Part shown: positions 15,101 through 23,985 of the stretch, piece by piece
How the letters are laid out: every line of letters begins with the position of its first letter
Numbering within the stretch: position 1 is the stretch's first letter
Assembly: GCA_050249415.1 (NCBI GenBank)
Contig: JBFWQO010000011.1
Span: forward strand, 62,001-126,000
DNA from: CADEFQ01 sp050249415
GTDB lineage: Bacteria > Pseudomonadota > Gammaproteobacteria > Steroidobacterales > Steroidobacteraceae
Reading direction: 5' to 3'
Length of the DNA: 64,000 bases
The notes under the pieces: model-generated
What the model was told of the DNA's origin: nothing
Databases searched by the model: none
Seen by the model: only the letters and a program-made list of their open reading frames with translations
Made by a program: the position numbers and the translations under genes

Positions 15101-16417
15101 ATGGGAGAGTTACAGGCCGGACTGCGTTGCGGTCCGGACACGGGGCGGGCACGCGCCATCTGGGCGCTGGGCCTGATCGCGGCGCTCTTCAGCGCCGGTG
15201 CCGAGGCAATGCCCGCATTTGCGCGCCAATACAATGTGACGTGCGCGGCATGCCATAGCGCATTTCCGCGCCTGAACGCCGGCGGCGAGGCCTTCGTCGC
15301 GGCGAATTTCCGGTTTCCGCACTGGCGCCAGACCACGCTCGACGTCGGTGACGAGCGCCTGGCGCTGCCGCGCACATTGCCGCTCGCAATCCGTGCCCAG
15401 GCCTTCGTCCAGACCCGCAGCGGCGAGGACATCGACCCCGCCACGGGCCAGACCGGGCGGGATTCCCGCGCCGACGTGCAGGCTCCGTACATGATCAAGC
15501 TGCTGTCGAGCGCACCGCTCTCGGATCATGTGAGCTTCTACTTCTACGGCATCTTCGCCGAGAAAGGCGGCAACGGCGAAGTCATCATAGAAGACGCCTG
15601 GTTCAGCCACGACGATGTATTCGGCACGGGAGTCGCCGCCCAGCTCGGCCAGTTCCAGGTCTCCGATCTGATGTTCCCGCGCGAAGTGCGGCTCACGTTC
15701 CAGGATTACTACGCTTACCGGGCCGCCGGCATCACTTACGATCGCGGCCTGATCCTGGATCGCGCGGTCGGCCCGGTGGATGTGGCGGTGGGCCTCGTCA
15801 ACGGCAACGGCATCGAGCAGAACTTCAGCATCGACAGTCCGGGCTACAAGCGCCCCGACAAGATGTTCGACAACGACACCGACAAGAGCTATTTCGGTCG
15901 GGTCGGCTTCGGACTCGGCCCGATCAATGTCGGCCTGTTCGCATTGGCGGGCAAACAGGCCAGCGCGGCCGGATTCGCCGGCACTGAAACCGGCACACGG
16001 CAAAGCGACAAGCGCATCGCCGGCGTCGACCTGTCGGGTACCGTGGCGGGAAACGTGCACTGGTTTGCACAGGGCCTGTGGAATCGCTGGGACGGCTTCC
16101 TCGACGCCGATCCGACGCATGACTTCGAGTGGTTCGGCGGGTTTGCGGGTGTCGACTACATTCCGAACGATCGCTGGTCGTTCTCGCTGCTCTACAATTA
16201 CGCCGAAGCAGATGACTTCGCGGGCACCGCCACGATCTACGAGGGCATCTCGATGAACTCGCTGTCCGTCGGCGCATCGTACTACCTGATGCGCAACCTC
16301 AAACTGGTCGTCGAAGTGAACGGCGACCTGCTGGGCAAGACACGCGGCGGACCACCCTACGTGGGGCATCAGACCAGCGAGAACAGCCTGCTGGTGGGTT
16401 TCGACACGGCGTTCTGA
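15101..16417 (+). CDS. Outer membrane barrel with N-terminal c-type heme motif
   Basis: The 438-residue protein has a signal peptide (IWALGLIAALFSAGAEA) and immediately after it a heme-attachment motif, CAACH at residues 48-52 within NVTCAACHSAFPRLNAGGEAF. The remainder alternates aromatic and polar residues in strand-like stretches (FYFYGIFAEKGG, WSFSLLYNYAEADD) and ends LLVGFDTAF, typical of an outer membrane barrel. Similar heme-tagged barrels occur in metal- or sulfur-metabolising bacteria, where they may pass electrons through the membrane. GGGGAGAGG precedes the ATG. No partner cytochrome gene is adjacent. Confidence 0.75.
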   Translation: MGELQAGLRCGPDTGRARAIWALGLIAALFSAGAEAMPAFARQYNVTCAACHSAFPRLNAGGEAFVAANFRFPHWRQTTLDVGDERLALPRTLPLAIRAQAFVQTRSGEDIDPATGQTGRDSRADVQAPYMIKLLSSAPLSDHVSFYFYGIFAEKGGNGEVIIEDAWFSHDDVFGTGVAAQLGQFQVSDLMFPREVRLTFQDYYAYRAAGITYDRGLILDRAVGPVDVAVGLVNGNGIEQNFSIDSPGYKRPDKMFDNDTDKSYFGRVGFGLGPINVGLFALAGKQASAAGFAGTETGTRQSDKRIAGVDLSGTVAGNVHWFAQGLWNRWDGFLDADPTHDFEWFGGFAGVDYIPNDRWSFSLLYNYAEADDFAGTATIYEGISMNSLSVGASYYLMRNLKLVVEVNGDLLGKTRGGPPYVGHQTSENSLLVGFDTAF

Positions 16418-16454
16418 GCGGGCCGCCCGCTCGTGAGCGGCCTGCGTTTCGAGC

Positions 16455-17636
16455 TCAGTTACTGACGGCGCTGCGCTTCGACAGCAGGATCGCGAGGGCT
16501 GCCGGCGCGGCGATCAGCGCGCCGAGCAGCAGCGGCGAGCCCGCGCCGAACCGGGCGAACACCGCGCCCGAGATGAACGGCCCGATCACCCGCCCGAGGC
16601 TGCTGCTCGTCTGGTAGGTGCCGAGCACGCTGCCGCGGTTGGCACTGCTCGCTTCCTTCGAGGCGAGGGCCGACCCCGAAGGACTGAAAGCGCCCGAACC
16701 CGCGCCCGCTATGGCGAGACCGACGAGCGCCACTTCGATGCCGGGCACCGCGGCGGCGATCATCATGCCGACGACGAATGCGGCGACACCGGCGATGGCC
16801 AGCCGGTGCTCGCCGAAGCGCGGCGCGAGCACGCGCACGAGCGCGCCCTGCATCGTCACGGGCACGATCGCGAGCGCGAACATGAGCAGCCCGACGGTGC
16901 GCGGTCCGTAGCCGAAGCGCGCGAGCGCCCAGAGCGCGAAGATCGACTCGAAGATCGCCTGCGCGATCGCGATGCAGAGCGCGGCCAGCGTCACGTAGCG
17001 CAGCCCGGGCAGGCGCCGCAGCAAGGCGAGCGGCGTGCGGCGCCCGTCCGTGACGCCCGCCATGCGCGCGCGATGCTCGGCGGTGTGGCTTTCCGGCAGG
17101 AACAGCGCGACCAGGGCGATCGCGAACAGGCTGAGCGCCATCGCGACGAGTGCCGGACGCACGAAGCTCGCGGTCGCGAGATTGTCGCCCGCGAGTATGC
17201 CGCCGATCGCCGGCCCGAGCATGAAGCCGATGCCGATGGCGGCCCCGACGGTACCGAGCGCCTTGGTGCGCTCTTCGGGCGTGCTGATATCCGAGGCGTA
17301 GGCCATCGCGGCGGAAATGTTGCCCGCCATCAGGCCGCCGAGCACGCGCGATGCGAGTACCCAGGCGATATCCGGCGCAAAGCCGAGCATCGCGTAGGAC
17401 ACACAGGCGCCGCTGAGGGAAAACATCAGGATCGGGCGGCGGCCGTATCGGTCGCTGAGTCGTCCCCAGACGGGCGCCGCGATCAGCTGGCACAGCGCGT
17501 GGACGCCGAGGATCGCCGTGATCAACGTGGCCGACGCCTCGAACCGCGACCCGATGTACGGGATCAGCGGCACGATGACGCCGAAGCCGAGCACGTCGAT
17601 CACGCACACGATGAACAGCGTCAGCAGTGGCTTCAA
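16455..17636 (-). CDS. MFS drug/metabolite efflux transporter (DHA1, TetA-like)
   Basis: The 393-residue protein has twelve predicted spans and the MFS motif A as GRLSDRYGRRPILM between spans 2 and 3. LGPAIGGILAG and SSSLGRVIGPFISG are the typical span 5 and span 11 motifs of H+-coupled antiporters of the TetA/Bcr kind. The start is TTG, chosen because GAGGGAG lies six nt upstream and the hydrophobic first span begins immediately. It begins 19 nt after the lipoprotein gene and ends the minus-strand MBL-ABC-lipoprotein-MFS unit. Confidence 0.85.
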   Translation of the reverse strand: MKPLLTLFIVCVIDVLGFGVIVPLIPYIGSRFEASATLITAILGVHALCQLIAAPVWGRLSDRYGRRPILMFSLSGACVSYAMLGFAPDIAWVLASRVLGGLMAGNISAAMAYASDISTPEERTKALGTVGAAIGIGFMLGPAIGGILAGDNLATASFVRPALVAMALSLFAIALVALFLPESHTAEHRARMAGVTDGRRTPLALLRRLPGLRYVTLAALCIAIAQAIFESIFALWALARFGYGPRTVGLLMFALAIVPVTMQGALVRVLAPRFGEHRLAIAGVAAFVVGMMIAAAVPGIEVALVGLAIAGAGSGAFSPSGSALASKEASSANRGSVLGTYQTSSSLGRVIGPFISGAVFARFGAGSPLLLGALIAAPAALAILLSKRSAVSN

Positions 17637-17655
17637 GCAGGGCTCCCTCGCAGTG

Positions 17656-18534
17656 TCAATGCGCCGGCACGAGCGTCGCCGGATCCGGCATGCCATCGTC
17701 CGGTGCGCGCGCGCGAGGCCGGTCGGTGACACCGCGCAGTATCGCATCGAGCATTCTCGCATCCGTCCCGGCGCTCGCCGCTGTGATCGCCCCACCCGTC
17801 CGCAGGATGACGAGCCGCAGCGAGGGCGCGACCCAGAGGCCCGCCGCACCTGCCCCGGGCAGGTGGCACAGGTCGCGGACCCGCCCCGGCGCCCCGCCCT
17901 CATCGGCGCACCCGTGGCGTGCCAGCACGCGCGCGACCCAACCGGGTCGCACGAGTTCCTCGCCGAGGTACACACCATCGTTCGCGAGCAACTCGCCGAC
18001 GCGGATCCAGTCGCCCTGCGCCGCGCGCAGGTCCGGCGCGAGCGTCGCGTCGTAGGCGCCGAGCGGGCGCCACAGGCGCTGCGACAGATAGGCCTCGTAC
18101 GCAACACCCGCCGCAGCGGCAATCTGCGCGCGCTCCGGGGTCGAGTCGGCGTGCAACGGCTTGCGATCGTCCGCGAGAGCGCCCGCCAGGAGGTCGTCGA
18201 TCACGCCTTGCCAGGCGCCGGCCTCGATCGGTGTCCGAAACGCCGTGCCGAGCCAATAGCGCTCGAAGACGATATGGCCGTTACGCGCGACGAGCAGCGC
18301 CGTGGCGCCGTCGCGCTCGGCGAGCATTCCTGCCGCGTTGAGCGCCGACGGGTCGATGTGGGCTTCCGTGGCGGGCAACGGCGGCATGGGCGGCGAGCGG
18401 CCGCCCGCGACCGGCACGGCAGGCACGGGCGCCTCGCGCGGCCCGCACGCCGTGACCGTGATGGCGGGCAAGCCCGCAAGCATGAGCGCCCACACGCAGA
18501 TCCATCCGCGACGGCACGGGAGCGATGGGGTCAC
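17656..18534 (-). CDS. Lipoprotein with degenerate serine beta-lactamase-like fold
   Basis: The 292-residue protein starts at a GTG overlapping the ABC gene stop (GTGA). It has a lipoprotein signal with lipobox VTAC and therefore should be membrane-tethered in the periplasm. The body resembles the class C beta-lactamase/esterase family (LLVARNGHIVFERYW, then YLSQRLWRPLGAYDATL and GLWVAPSLRLVILRTG). The SxxK catalytic motif expected between these is missing; the region reads TPIEAGAWQGVIDD. It is probably inactive as a serine hydrolase and may bind a peptidoglycan-like ligand instead. Confidence 0.65.
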   Translation of the reverse strand: MTPSLPCRRGWICVWALMLAGLPAITVTACGPREAPVPAVPVAGGRSPPMPPLPATEAHIDPSALNAAGMLAERDGATALLVARNGHIVFERYWLGTAFRTPIEAGAWQGVIDDLLAGALADDRKPLHADSTPERAQIAAAAGVAYEAYLSQRLWRPLGAYDATLAPDLRAAQGDWIRVGELLANDGVYLGEELVRPGWVARVLARHGCADEGGAPGRVRDLCHLPGAGAAGLWVAPSLRLVILRTGGAITAASAGTDARMLDAILRGVTDRPRARAPDDGMPDPATLVPAH

Positions 18535-20021
18535 GCCCGCACCGGCCCGCGATAGCGCACGGCACCCTGCCGCAACTCGATCTCGTGTGTCGCGAACGAC
18601 GGCCATTCCTCGCGATGATGGGTTGCCATGACGAGGGCGGCGCCCCGGGCCGCCCGGCGCCCGAGCCGCCGCATGAGATCGGCGCGCGCCGGCGGATCGA
18701 GCCCCGCGAACGGCTCGTCGAGCAACAGCAGGTCGGGCCCCGCCATGGCCGCGCGCGCGAAGAGCACACGCCGCGCTTCGCCATAGGAGAGATCCCCGAG
18801 CGTGCGCGTGGCGAAGCGCCGTACACCGAACTCGCGCATCACCGCCAAGGCGGCCGCGCGTTCGCGCGCGGTCGCGGGTTCGGCGAGCCCGATGCTCGCG
18901 CGGGCGCCGGATTGCACCACCTCGGCAACGGCAAGATGCAGCGGATGGTCGGTCTGCAGGTGCGGTGCGACGAAGCCGACGCGCAGCTTGAAGGCTTCGA
19001 GCGCCACGCCCGGCTCGACTCCGTCGCGAAACGCCGTGCCGCCACTCGCCACCCCGTGATCACCGTACAGGGTGCGCAGCAAGGTCGTCTTGCCGGACCC
19101 GTTGCCGCCGTGCACCACCCAGCATTCGCCGGCGCGCAGCTCGAAATCCAGATCGTGCAGCACGGACGTGCCGTCGACGTAGACGTCGGCATGCGTGAGG
19201 CGCACGAGTACGCGACCGGCCGGTCGGCGCCGCGTCGCCGGCCGCCGCGCCCCACGCGTGGCCTGCCCGCGATCAAACCAGGCGGTGAGCGGCGCGCGCC
19301 CGATGGGCCCCCGGTACACGATGCGCCCGCGTTCGAGCACGAGCGCATGCGTCGCGGCGCGCGGCACATCACCGGCCCGATGCGCCGCGAGCACCCACGG
19401 GCGTCGCGCGCGGGCCGTACGCTCGAGCCACGCCGCGACCCGCTCCCGGTACGCCGTATCGAGTCCCGTGAACAGCTCATCGAGGAGCAACAGTTTCGGG
19501 CGTCCCGCGAGTGCGCGCGCGATCAGCACGAGGCGCCGTTCCCCGAACGACAGCGAGAGGAAGCGTCGCCGCGCGAGCCGCTCGATGTCGAGGGCCGCGA
19601 GCGCGGTGCGCACTGCGCGACGGGACGCCGCATCGGGCGGATCGAGCGGCAGATCCGTGCGAAAGTGCCCGGTCGAGACGATCCGCTCGACCGTCGCATT
19701 CCAGCCATGGCGCTGATAGCGGTCCTGCCGCTCGGGGCCGAGGTAGGCCACGTCGGCGAGTATCTCCTGTGGCGTCGTGTGCCATTCGCGCCCGAGCCGA
19801 TAGCACCGGCGCCCCCGCCCGGTCGGCTTCGGCCACACCGCGCCCGCCACGAGTTTCAGCAACTGCGTCTTGCCGGCGCCGTTGGCGCCGAAGACCAGCC
19901 AGCGCTCGCCCGGCCTGATCGTCCAGTCGATGCCGCGCAGCACCGCGCGTCCCGCGCGATCGAGGTCGATCCGCGACAGCACGACGGCCAGGTGGCGCGA
20001 GGCGCGTGCGTCAGGCCGCAT
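18531..20021 (-). CDS. Double ABC ATPase (ModF/PhrA-like)
   Basis: The 496-residue protein has two complete nucleotide-binding domains. The first has Walker A GANGAGKTQ, signature LSFGERRL and Walker B LLLLDELFTGLD; the second has GGNGSGKTT, LSYGEARRV and LLLLDEPFAGLD. There are no membrane spans and no permease gene nearby. The architecture matches ModF/PhrA-type ATPases, cytosolic proteins once linked to molybdate and photorepair genes and of uncertain role. It overlaps the upstream MBL gene by 11 nt and the downstream lipoprotein gene by a GTGA. Confidence 0.85.
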   Translation of the reverse strand: MRPDARASRHLAVVLSRIDLDRAGRAVLRGIDWTIRPGERWLVFGANGAGKTQLLKLVAGAVWPKPTGRGRRCYRLGREWHTTPQEILADVAYLGPERQDRYQRHGWNATVERIVSTGHFRTDLPLDPPDAASRRAVRTALAALDIERLARRRFLSLSFGERRLVLIARALAGRPKLLLLDELFTGLDTAYRERVAAWLERTARARRPWVLAAHRAGDVPRAATHALVLERGRIVYRGPIGRAPLTAWFDRGQATRGARRPATRRRPAGRVLVRLTHADVYVDGTSVLHDLDFELRAGECWVVHGGNGSGKTTLLRTLYGDHGVASGGTAFRDGVEPGVALEAFKLRVGFVAPHLQTDHPLHLAVAEVVQSGARASIGLAEPATARERAAALAVMREFGVRRFATRTLGDLSYGEARRVLFARAAMAGPDLLLLDEPFAGLDPPARADLMRRLGRRAARGAALVMATHHREEWPSFATHEIELRQGAVRYRGPVRA

Positions 20022-20811
20022 GCCACCGCGTCCCGCGGCGCGTCACGCGGCCGTCGCGCTCGAGCTTGATGAGATGTGCTTCGAGCGTCAGGCGCGCGAG
20101 CGCGTGGCGGTCGCGCGGCACATCCGCGTAGACGGGCGCCAGCAGCTCATCGAGCGTCGCCGCGTCGCGCGTCGCGAGCGCCGCGAGAATCTTCGCCTCG
20201 CGATGCAGGCGATGCGCGATCACGCGATCGATCTCGCCGTACGCGTCGACGATGACCCGCCCGTGCCCCGGGGCGATGGCGCGCAACGGATAGGTCTTCA
20301 AGCGCGCGAGCGCTTCGAGGTAGGCACCCATGTCGCCATCGGGCACGAGGATCACGGGCGTGACGCCCTCGAGGATATGGTCGCCGGAGAACAGGTACCC
20401 CTCGCCCTCCAGCAGCCAGCACACGTGGTTCGATGCATGGCCCGGCGTGTCGATCGCGCGCAGGCGCAGTCCGCCCGCACTGAAGACCTCGTCGCGTGAC
20501 GGTACCGCATCCGGCACGAAGCTCGCGTCCTGTCGCCCGTCCCCGGGCGGCGAGCGTCCGACGAGCCACGCGCCGGTGCGCGCTTTCAAGGCTGCCGCGG
20601 CGGGTGAGTGATCCGGATGCGTGTGCGTGACGAAGACGGTCTCGAGCCGTGGCGCAGCCGCGAGTATCGCCTCGATGTGCGAGGGAATCGCCGGTCCCGG
20701 GTCGAGGACGGCCACGGGCGGGTCACCGAGCAGCCACGTATTGGTGCCCGGGCCGGTCATCATCGAGGCGTTGGGGGCGAGCAGGCGCTGCACGCCGGGT
20801 GCGGTGGACAT
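20011..20811 (-). CDS. MBL-fold hydrolase (LACTB2-like)
   Basis: The 266-residue product has the metallo-beta-lactamase signature THTHPDHS, then DTPGHASNHVC, the bridging Asp in FSGDHILEG and a late His in PGHG. A C-terminal winged-helix-like region (DELLAPVYADVPRDRH to HLIKLERDGRVTRRG) matches LACTB2, a single-strand RNA endonuclease in eukaryotes. Bacterial members are hydrolases of unknown substrate. It is the first gene of the minus-strand four-gene unit and diverges from the SDR gene. Confidence 0.85.
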   Translation of the reverse strand: MSTAPGVQRLLAPNASMMTGPGTNTWLLGDPPVAVLDPGPAIPSHIEAILAAAPRLETVFVTHTHPDHSPAAAALKARTGAWLVGRSPPGDGRQDASFVPDAVPSRDEVFSAGGLRLRAIDTPGHASNHVCWLLEGEGYLFSGDHILEGVTPVILVPDGDMGAYLEALARLKTYPLRAIAPGHGRVIVDAYGEIDRVIAHRLHREAKILAALATRDAATLDELLAPVYADVPRDRHALARLTLEAHLIKLERDGRVTRRGTRWHAA

Positions 20812-20847
20812 CGCCGCCAAGGATAGTGGCTGCCGCGGCGCAGGTGG

Positions 20848-20853
20848 TAGGTT
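20848..20853 (+). promoter_or_regulatory. Putative leaderless -10 TAGGTT for the SDR gene
   Basis: TAGGTT is followed by six nt (TGCACC) and the ATG at 20860; no ribosome site is present. Confidence 0.4.
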
Positions 20854-20859
20854 TGCACC

Positions 20860-21660
20860 ATGGAATTCCACGGCAGGACGATCCTGGTCACCGGCGCCTC
20901 GGAAGGCATCGGCCGCGCGCTCGCGCTGTCGCTCGCGGTGGAGCAGCCGAATCTCGTGCTCGCTGCGCGTGCCGCGCCACGGCTCGATACACTCGCGGCG
21001 GAGTGCCGCGCGCGGGGCGCGCAGGCGCTGCCCGTCGCGGTCGACGTCACCGACCGCAGCGCCTGCGAAGCGCTCGTGGCGACCGCGGTCGCGCGGTTCG
21101 GCCGCCTCGATGTGCTCGTCGCGAACGCCGGCGGCACGATGTGGAGCCGCTTCGACGAGCTGCAGGACCTCGGCGTCTTCGAGCAGCTGCTGCGCCTCAA
21201 CCTCCTCGCCAACGTGTGGCTCACGGCAGCCGCGCTGCCGCATCTCGTGCGCGTGCGCGGGCTCATCGTGCCCGTCGCCAGCGTGGCGGGCCTCACCGGC
21301 GTACCCGGGCGCACGGCGTACGCGGCATCCAAGCACGCGGTCGTCGGCTTCTATGAATCGCTGCGCATCGAGGTGGCCGACTCCGGTGTCGATGTGACGC
21401 TCGTCGCGCCCGATTTCGTGCGGAGCGAGATCCACAAACGCGCGCTCGGCCCCGACGGTCGCGCGCTCGGCACGAGCCCGCTCGACGGCCGGCGCATCAT
21501 GAGCGCGGAGGACTGCGCGCGCCGCATACACCGTGCGATGGCGCGCCGGCAGCGGCTCCTGATCACGTCGCTACGCGGTCGGGCGGGCCGCGTCCTGAAG
21601 ATTGTCGCCCCGCGTCTGGTCGACCGCATCGTGCGACGTGCCATGCGCACCGGTCGCTGA
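20860..21660 (+). CDS. Short-chain dehydrogenase/reductase (SDR)
   Basis: The 266-residue protein is a classical SDR: cofactor loop TGASEGIGRA, NANAG-like VANAGG, catalytic Ser in VASVAGLTG and the YAASK motif with Tyr and Lys. The residue after beta-2 region (VLAARAAPRL) has Arg, favouring NADP(H). A basic C-terminal amphipathic stretch (VAPRLVDRIVRRAMR) may touch the membrane, as in the DhrS7-like group. Substrate unknown. Its 3' end overlaps the facing GGDEF gene by 90 nt. Confidence 0.85.
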   Translation: MEFHGRTILVTGASEGIGRALALSLAVEQPNLVLAARAAPRLDTLAAECRARGAQALPVAVDVTDRSACEALVATAVARFGRLDVLVANAGGTMWSRFDELQDLGVFEQLLRLNLLANVWLTAAALPHLVRVRGLIVPVASVAGLTGVPGRTAYAASKHAVVGFYESLRIEVADSGVDVTLVAPDFVRSEIHKRALGPDGRALGTSPLDGRRIMSAEDCARRIHRAMARRQRLLITSLRGRAGRVLKIVAPRLVDRIVRRAMRTGR

Positions 21661-23589
21661 CGTCGCGCTCACGCGCGCAAGAACGCGTACGGCATTGCGT
21701 CCCGCGCGCTTCGCCGCGTACAGCGCCTCGTCGGCCCGCTGCAGCATCGAGCTCGGGGAATCGCCGGGCACGGACGCCGTGACACCGACACTGACCGTGA
21801 TCCTGCGCCCGACCGGGCAGATATGCGACAGGTCGATGGCCTCGATGCTCTGGCGCACGCGTTCGGCCGTCGCGCGCCCCTCGTCCAGCACCGTCTCGGG
21901 CAACACGACGAGGAATTCCTCCCCGCCGAGCCGCCCGAAGAACGCCGGCTCGCGCAGTGCGTCGCGCAGCGCCTGCGCCACGATCTTCAGCACTTCGTCA
22001 CCGACGGGATGCCCGTAGCGGTCGTTGATGCCCTTGAAGTGGTCGATGTCGGTGATCAGGGTCGAGCACGGCCCCGCGCCCTCGGCCGTGAGGATCACGG
22101 CGAGGCGCCCGAGCACGGCGCGCCGGTTCGGCGCGGCGGTCAGCTCGTCGGTATGCGCCAGCGTGCGCATGCGCCGGGTGGTGCGCCGCTGGTGCATCGC
22201 GAGCGTGGCGAGCAGCGCGACGAGCAGCGCCGCGAGCGCGATCGCGACCGCCTGCAGGCGGCGCACCGAGCGGCTCTGCGCGAGCGCCCGTTCGTTCTCG
22301 CGGATATCCCGCTGCAACAGCGCGTTCTCCGCTTCCTTCGACGCGGTGTCGAACTCGACGCGCAGCGTCGCGAATCGCTGGTCGATCTGGTTGCGCAGCA
22401 GCCGCTCGTTGACCTGCTTTGCGAGCGCGAGCTGCGTGTAGCCGCTCCGCCAGTCGCCGCGCGCCGCTTCCACGGCTGCGAGTTCGGCGTAGCCCGCCGC
22501 GAGCTCGCCGCGTGCCTCGCCCTTCCTGAACACCTCGATCGCGTCGCGCAGCGCCGCGACGCTTGCGTCGAGCTCTCCGGTCCCGTGCAACGCGATGCCG
22601 CGTGCGAGGTCGATCTGGGCCCTCAGGCGCGCATCCGGGGTGGAGCGCAGCAGGGCCGACGCCTGCCCGAGGAGGTCGAGCGCGCCGCGCCAGTTGCCGA
22701 GCCCGTTCTCGACGGCCGCCAGTCCGCGCAGCGCATAGGCTTCGCCGCGCCCGTAGTGGATCTCGCGATTGATCGCGAGCGATTCGGTGAACGAGCGGCG
22801 TGCTTCGGGCCATTCGCCGAGGTACTCGTGTGCCCGGCCGAGATTGTGCAGCGTGACCGCCTGCTCGCGCAGCATCTTCGCCTCGCGCTGCAGCGCGAGC
22901 GCCGACGTGTAGATGTCGCGCGCCTGCGCGTAATCGCCCATGCGGTTGTAGAGGATCGCGATGCCGTTCATCGCGGTCAGCGCGTGCGCCGGCTTGTCGA
23001 GCGTCTCGTAGAGGCCCTGCGCGCGGCGCAGGTCCGCGAGGCCGAGCGCGTACTCGCCTTGCAGCCCGAGCACGTAGCCGCGCGAATACAGCGCGTTCGC
23101 GATCATCTCGTCGTCGCGCGCATCGGAAGCGACGCGCACCGCCTGCTCGAAGAATGCGAGCGCCTGCGCGTTGTCACCGAGCGTTTCGCGCATCTCGCCC
23201 TGGCAGCTGAGCAGGCCCGTACGCAGTCCGGGCCGCCGCGCGCGCGGCAGCAGCGCTTCGATCGCGGCGACCTGCTTTTCCATGGCGGCCTGGTCGCGCT
23301 CGGACTGGTAGTCGCACAAGAGCAGCCGCGCGCGGATCTCGAGGTCGGCATCGGGGCGGGTGCGCAGGAGCCCGAGCGCGGCCTCGGCATCCCGGCGGCT
23401 CGCGTCCGGATCCGAACGCATCGCGATGGAACCGCGCTCGACCAGCGTCGCGGCGGGATGCGGCACGCTCGCCGCATCCGCGGCGTGGGCCGCCTGCCCC
23501 GCAGGCAGCGTCGCGACCATCGACGCGACGGCGAGCAGCGCCGTCGCCGACGCGGCCACCCGCACTGCCGACCGCCTTGTGCCCCGCAT
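21571..23589 (-). CDS. Exported TPR-sensor diguanylate cyclase (GGEEF)
   Basis: The product is about 672 residues: signal peptide, a periplasmic alpha-solenoid of TPR-like repeats (about residues 45-400, e.g. NALYSRGYVLGLQGEYALGL), a coiled-coil, one membrane span (LQAVAIALAALLVALLATLA) and a cytoplasmic GGDEF domain. The active site is GGEEF, a functional variant for c-di-GMP synthesis. The usual inhibitory RxxD site is REPA, so product feedback is probably lost. ATG 23589 was chosen over an earlier TTG. The last 25 residues look unstructured. Confidence 0.85.
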   Translation of the reverse strand: MRGTRRSAVRVAASATALLAVASMVATLPAGQAAHAADAASVPHPAATLVERGSIAMRSDPDASRRDAEAALGLLRTRPDADLEIRARLLLCDYQSERDQAAMEKQVAAIEALLPRARRPGLRTGLLSCQGEMRETLGDNAQALAFFEQAVRVASDARDDEMIANALYSRGYVLGLQGEYALGLADLRRAQGLYETLDKPAHALTAMNGIAILYNRMGDYAQARDIYTSALALQREAKMLREQAVTLHNLGRAHEYLGEWPEARRSFTESLAINREIHYGRGEAYALRGLAAVENGLGNWRGALDLLGQASALLRSTPDARLRAQIDLARGIALHGTGELDASVAALRDAIEVFRKGEARGELAAGYAELAAVEAARGDWRSGYTQLALAKQVNERLLRNQIDQRFATLRVEFDTASKEAENALLQRDIRENERALAQSRSVRRLQAVAIALAALLVALLATLAMHQRRTTRRMRTLAHTDELTAAPNRRAVLGRLAVILTAEGAGPCSTLITDIDHFKGINDRYGHPVGDEVLKIVAQALRDALREPAFFGRLGGEEFLVVLPETVLDEGRATAERVRQSIEAIDLSHICPVGRRITVSVGVTASVPGDSPSSMLQRADEALYAAKRAGRNAVRVLARVSATSATGAHGTSHDAVDQTRGDNLQDAARPTA

Positions 23590-23985
23590 GTCCAAGGGCG
23601 CCAATCTAACGTATGTCGGGCAGGCGCGTCGGTATTGTGCGACACCGGGTTTTATGGCAAATGGCTATCCGGCCTCGATCCGCACCCGCATGGCGTCGTT
23701 CATCCGCTGCACGCGTTCGTCGGGTGGATGTCGGCGAGCCGGGTCATCGCCTTGCCGGCATAGGCGAGAGCGAACCCCGGATCGGGCGCGGTGCCCACCG
23801 CGCGCGCGAGGTCGTCCTGGATCGGGATCATCTCGCCGAGCGGCCGGTCGATCGACCGATCATCCAGTCGCCGACGCGAATACGCCCGGTTGGCAGCCCG
23901 CGTTCCATCGCGATGCCGAGAATGGGCTGCCACCCTCACGGACGTCGGTGGCCGCGCATTGCGGCGTGTGGGTTACTATCGGACG
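23590..23985. other. 396-nt gap with a possible decayed minus-strand coding remnant
   Basis: No intact gene is seen. On the minus strand two short frames look protein-like and abut: one reads ILGIAMERGLPTGRIRVGDW (about 23910-23850), the next reads MIPIQDDLARAVGTAPDPGF and continues to a TGA near 23700. A one-base shift near 23845 would join them. They may be the broken end of a former gene; I cannot name the family. The right edge holds the gnd promoter. Confidence 0.35.
23974..23979 (+). promoter_or_regulatory. Putative leaderless -10 TACTAT for gnd
   Basis: TACTAT, six nt (CGGACG), then the ATG at 23986, with no ribosome site. Confidence 0.5.
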
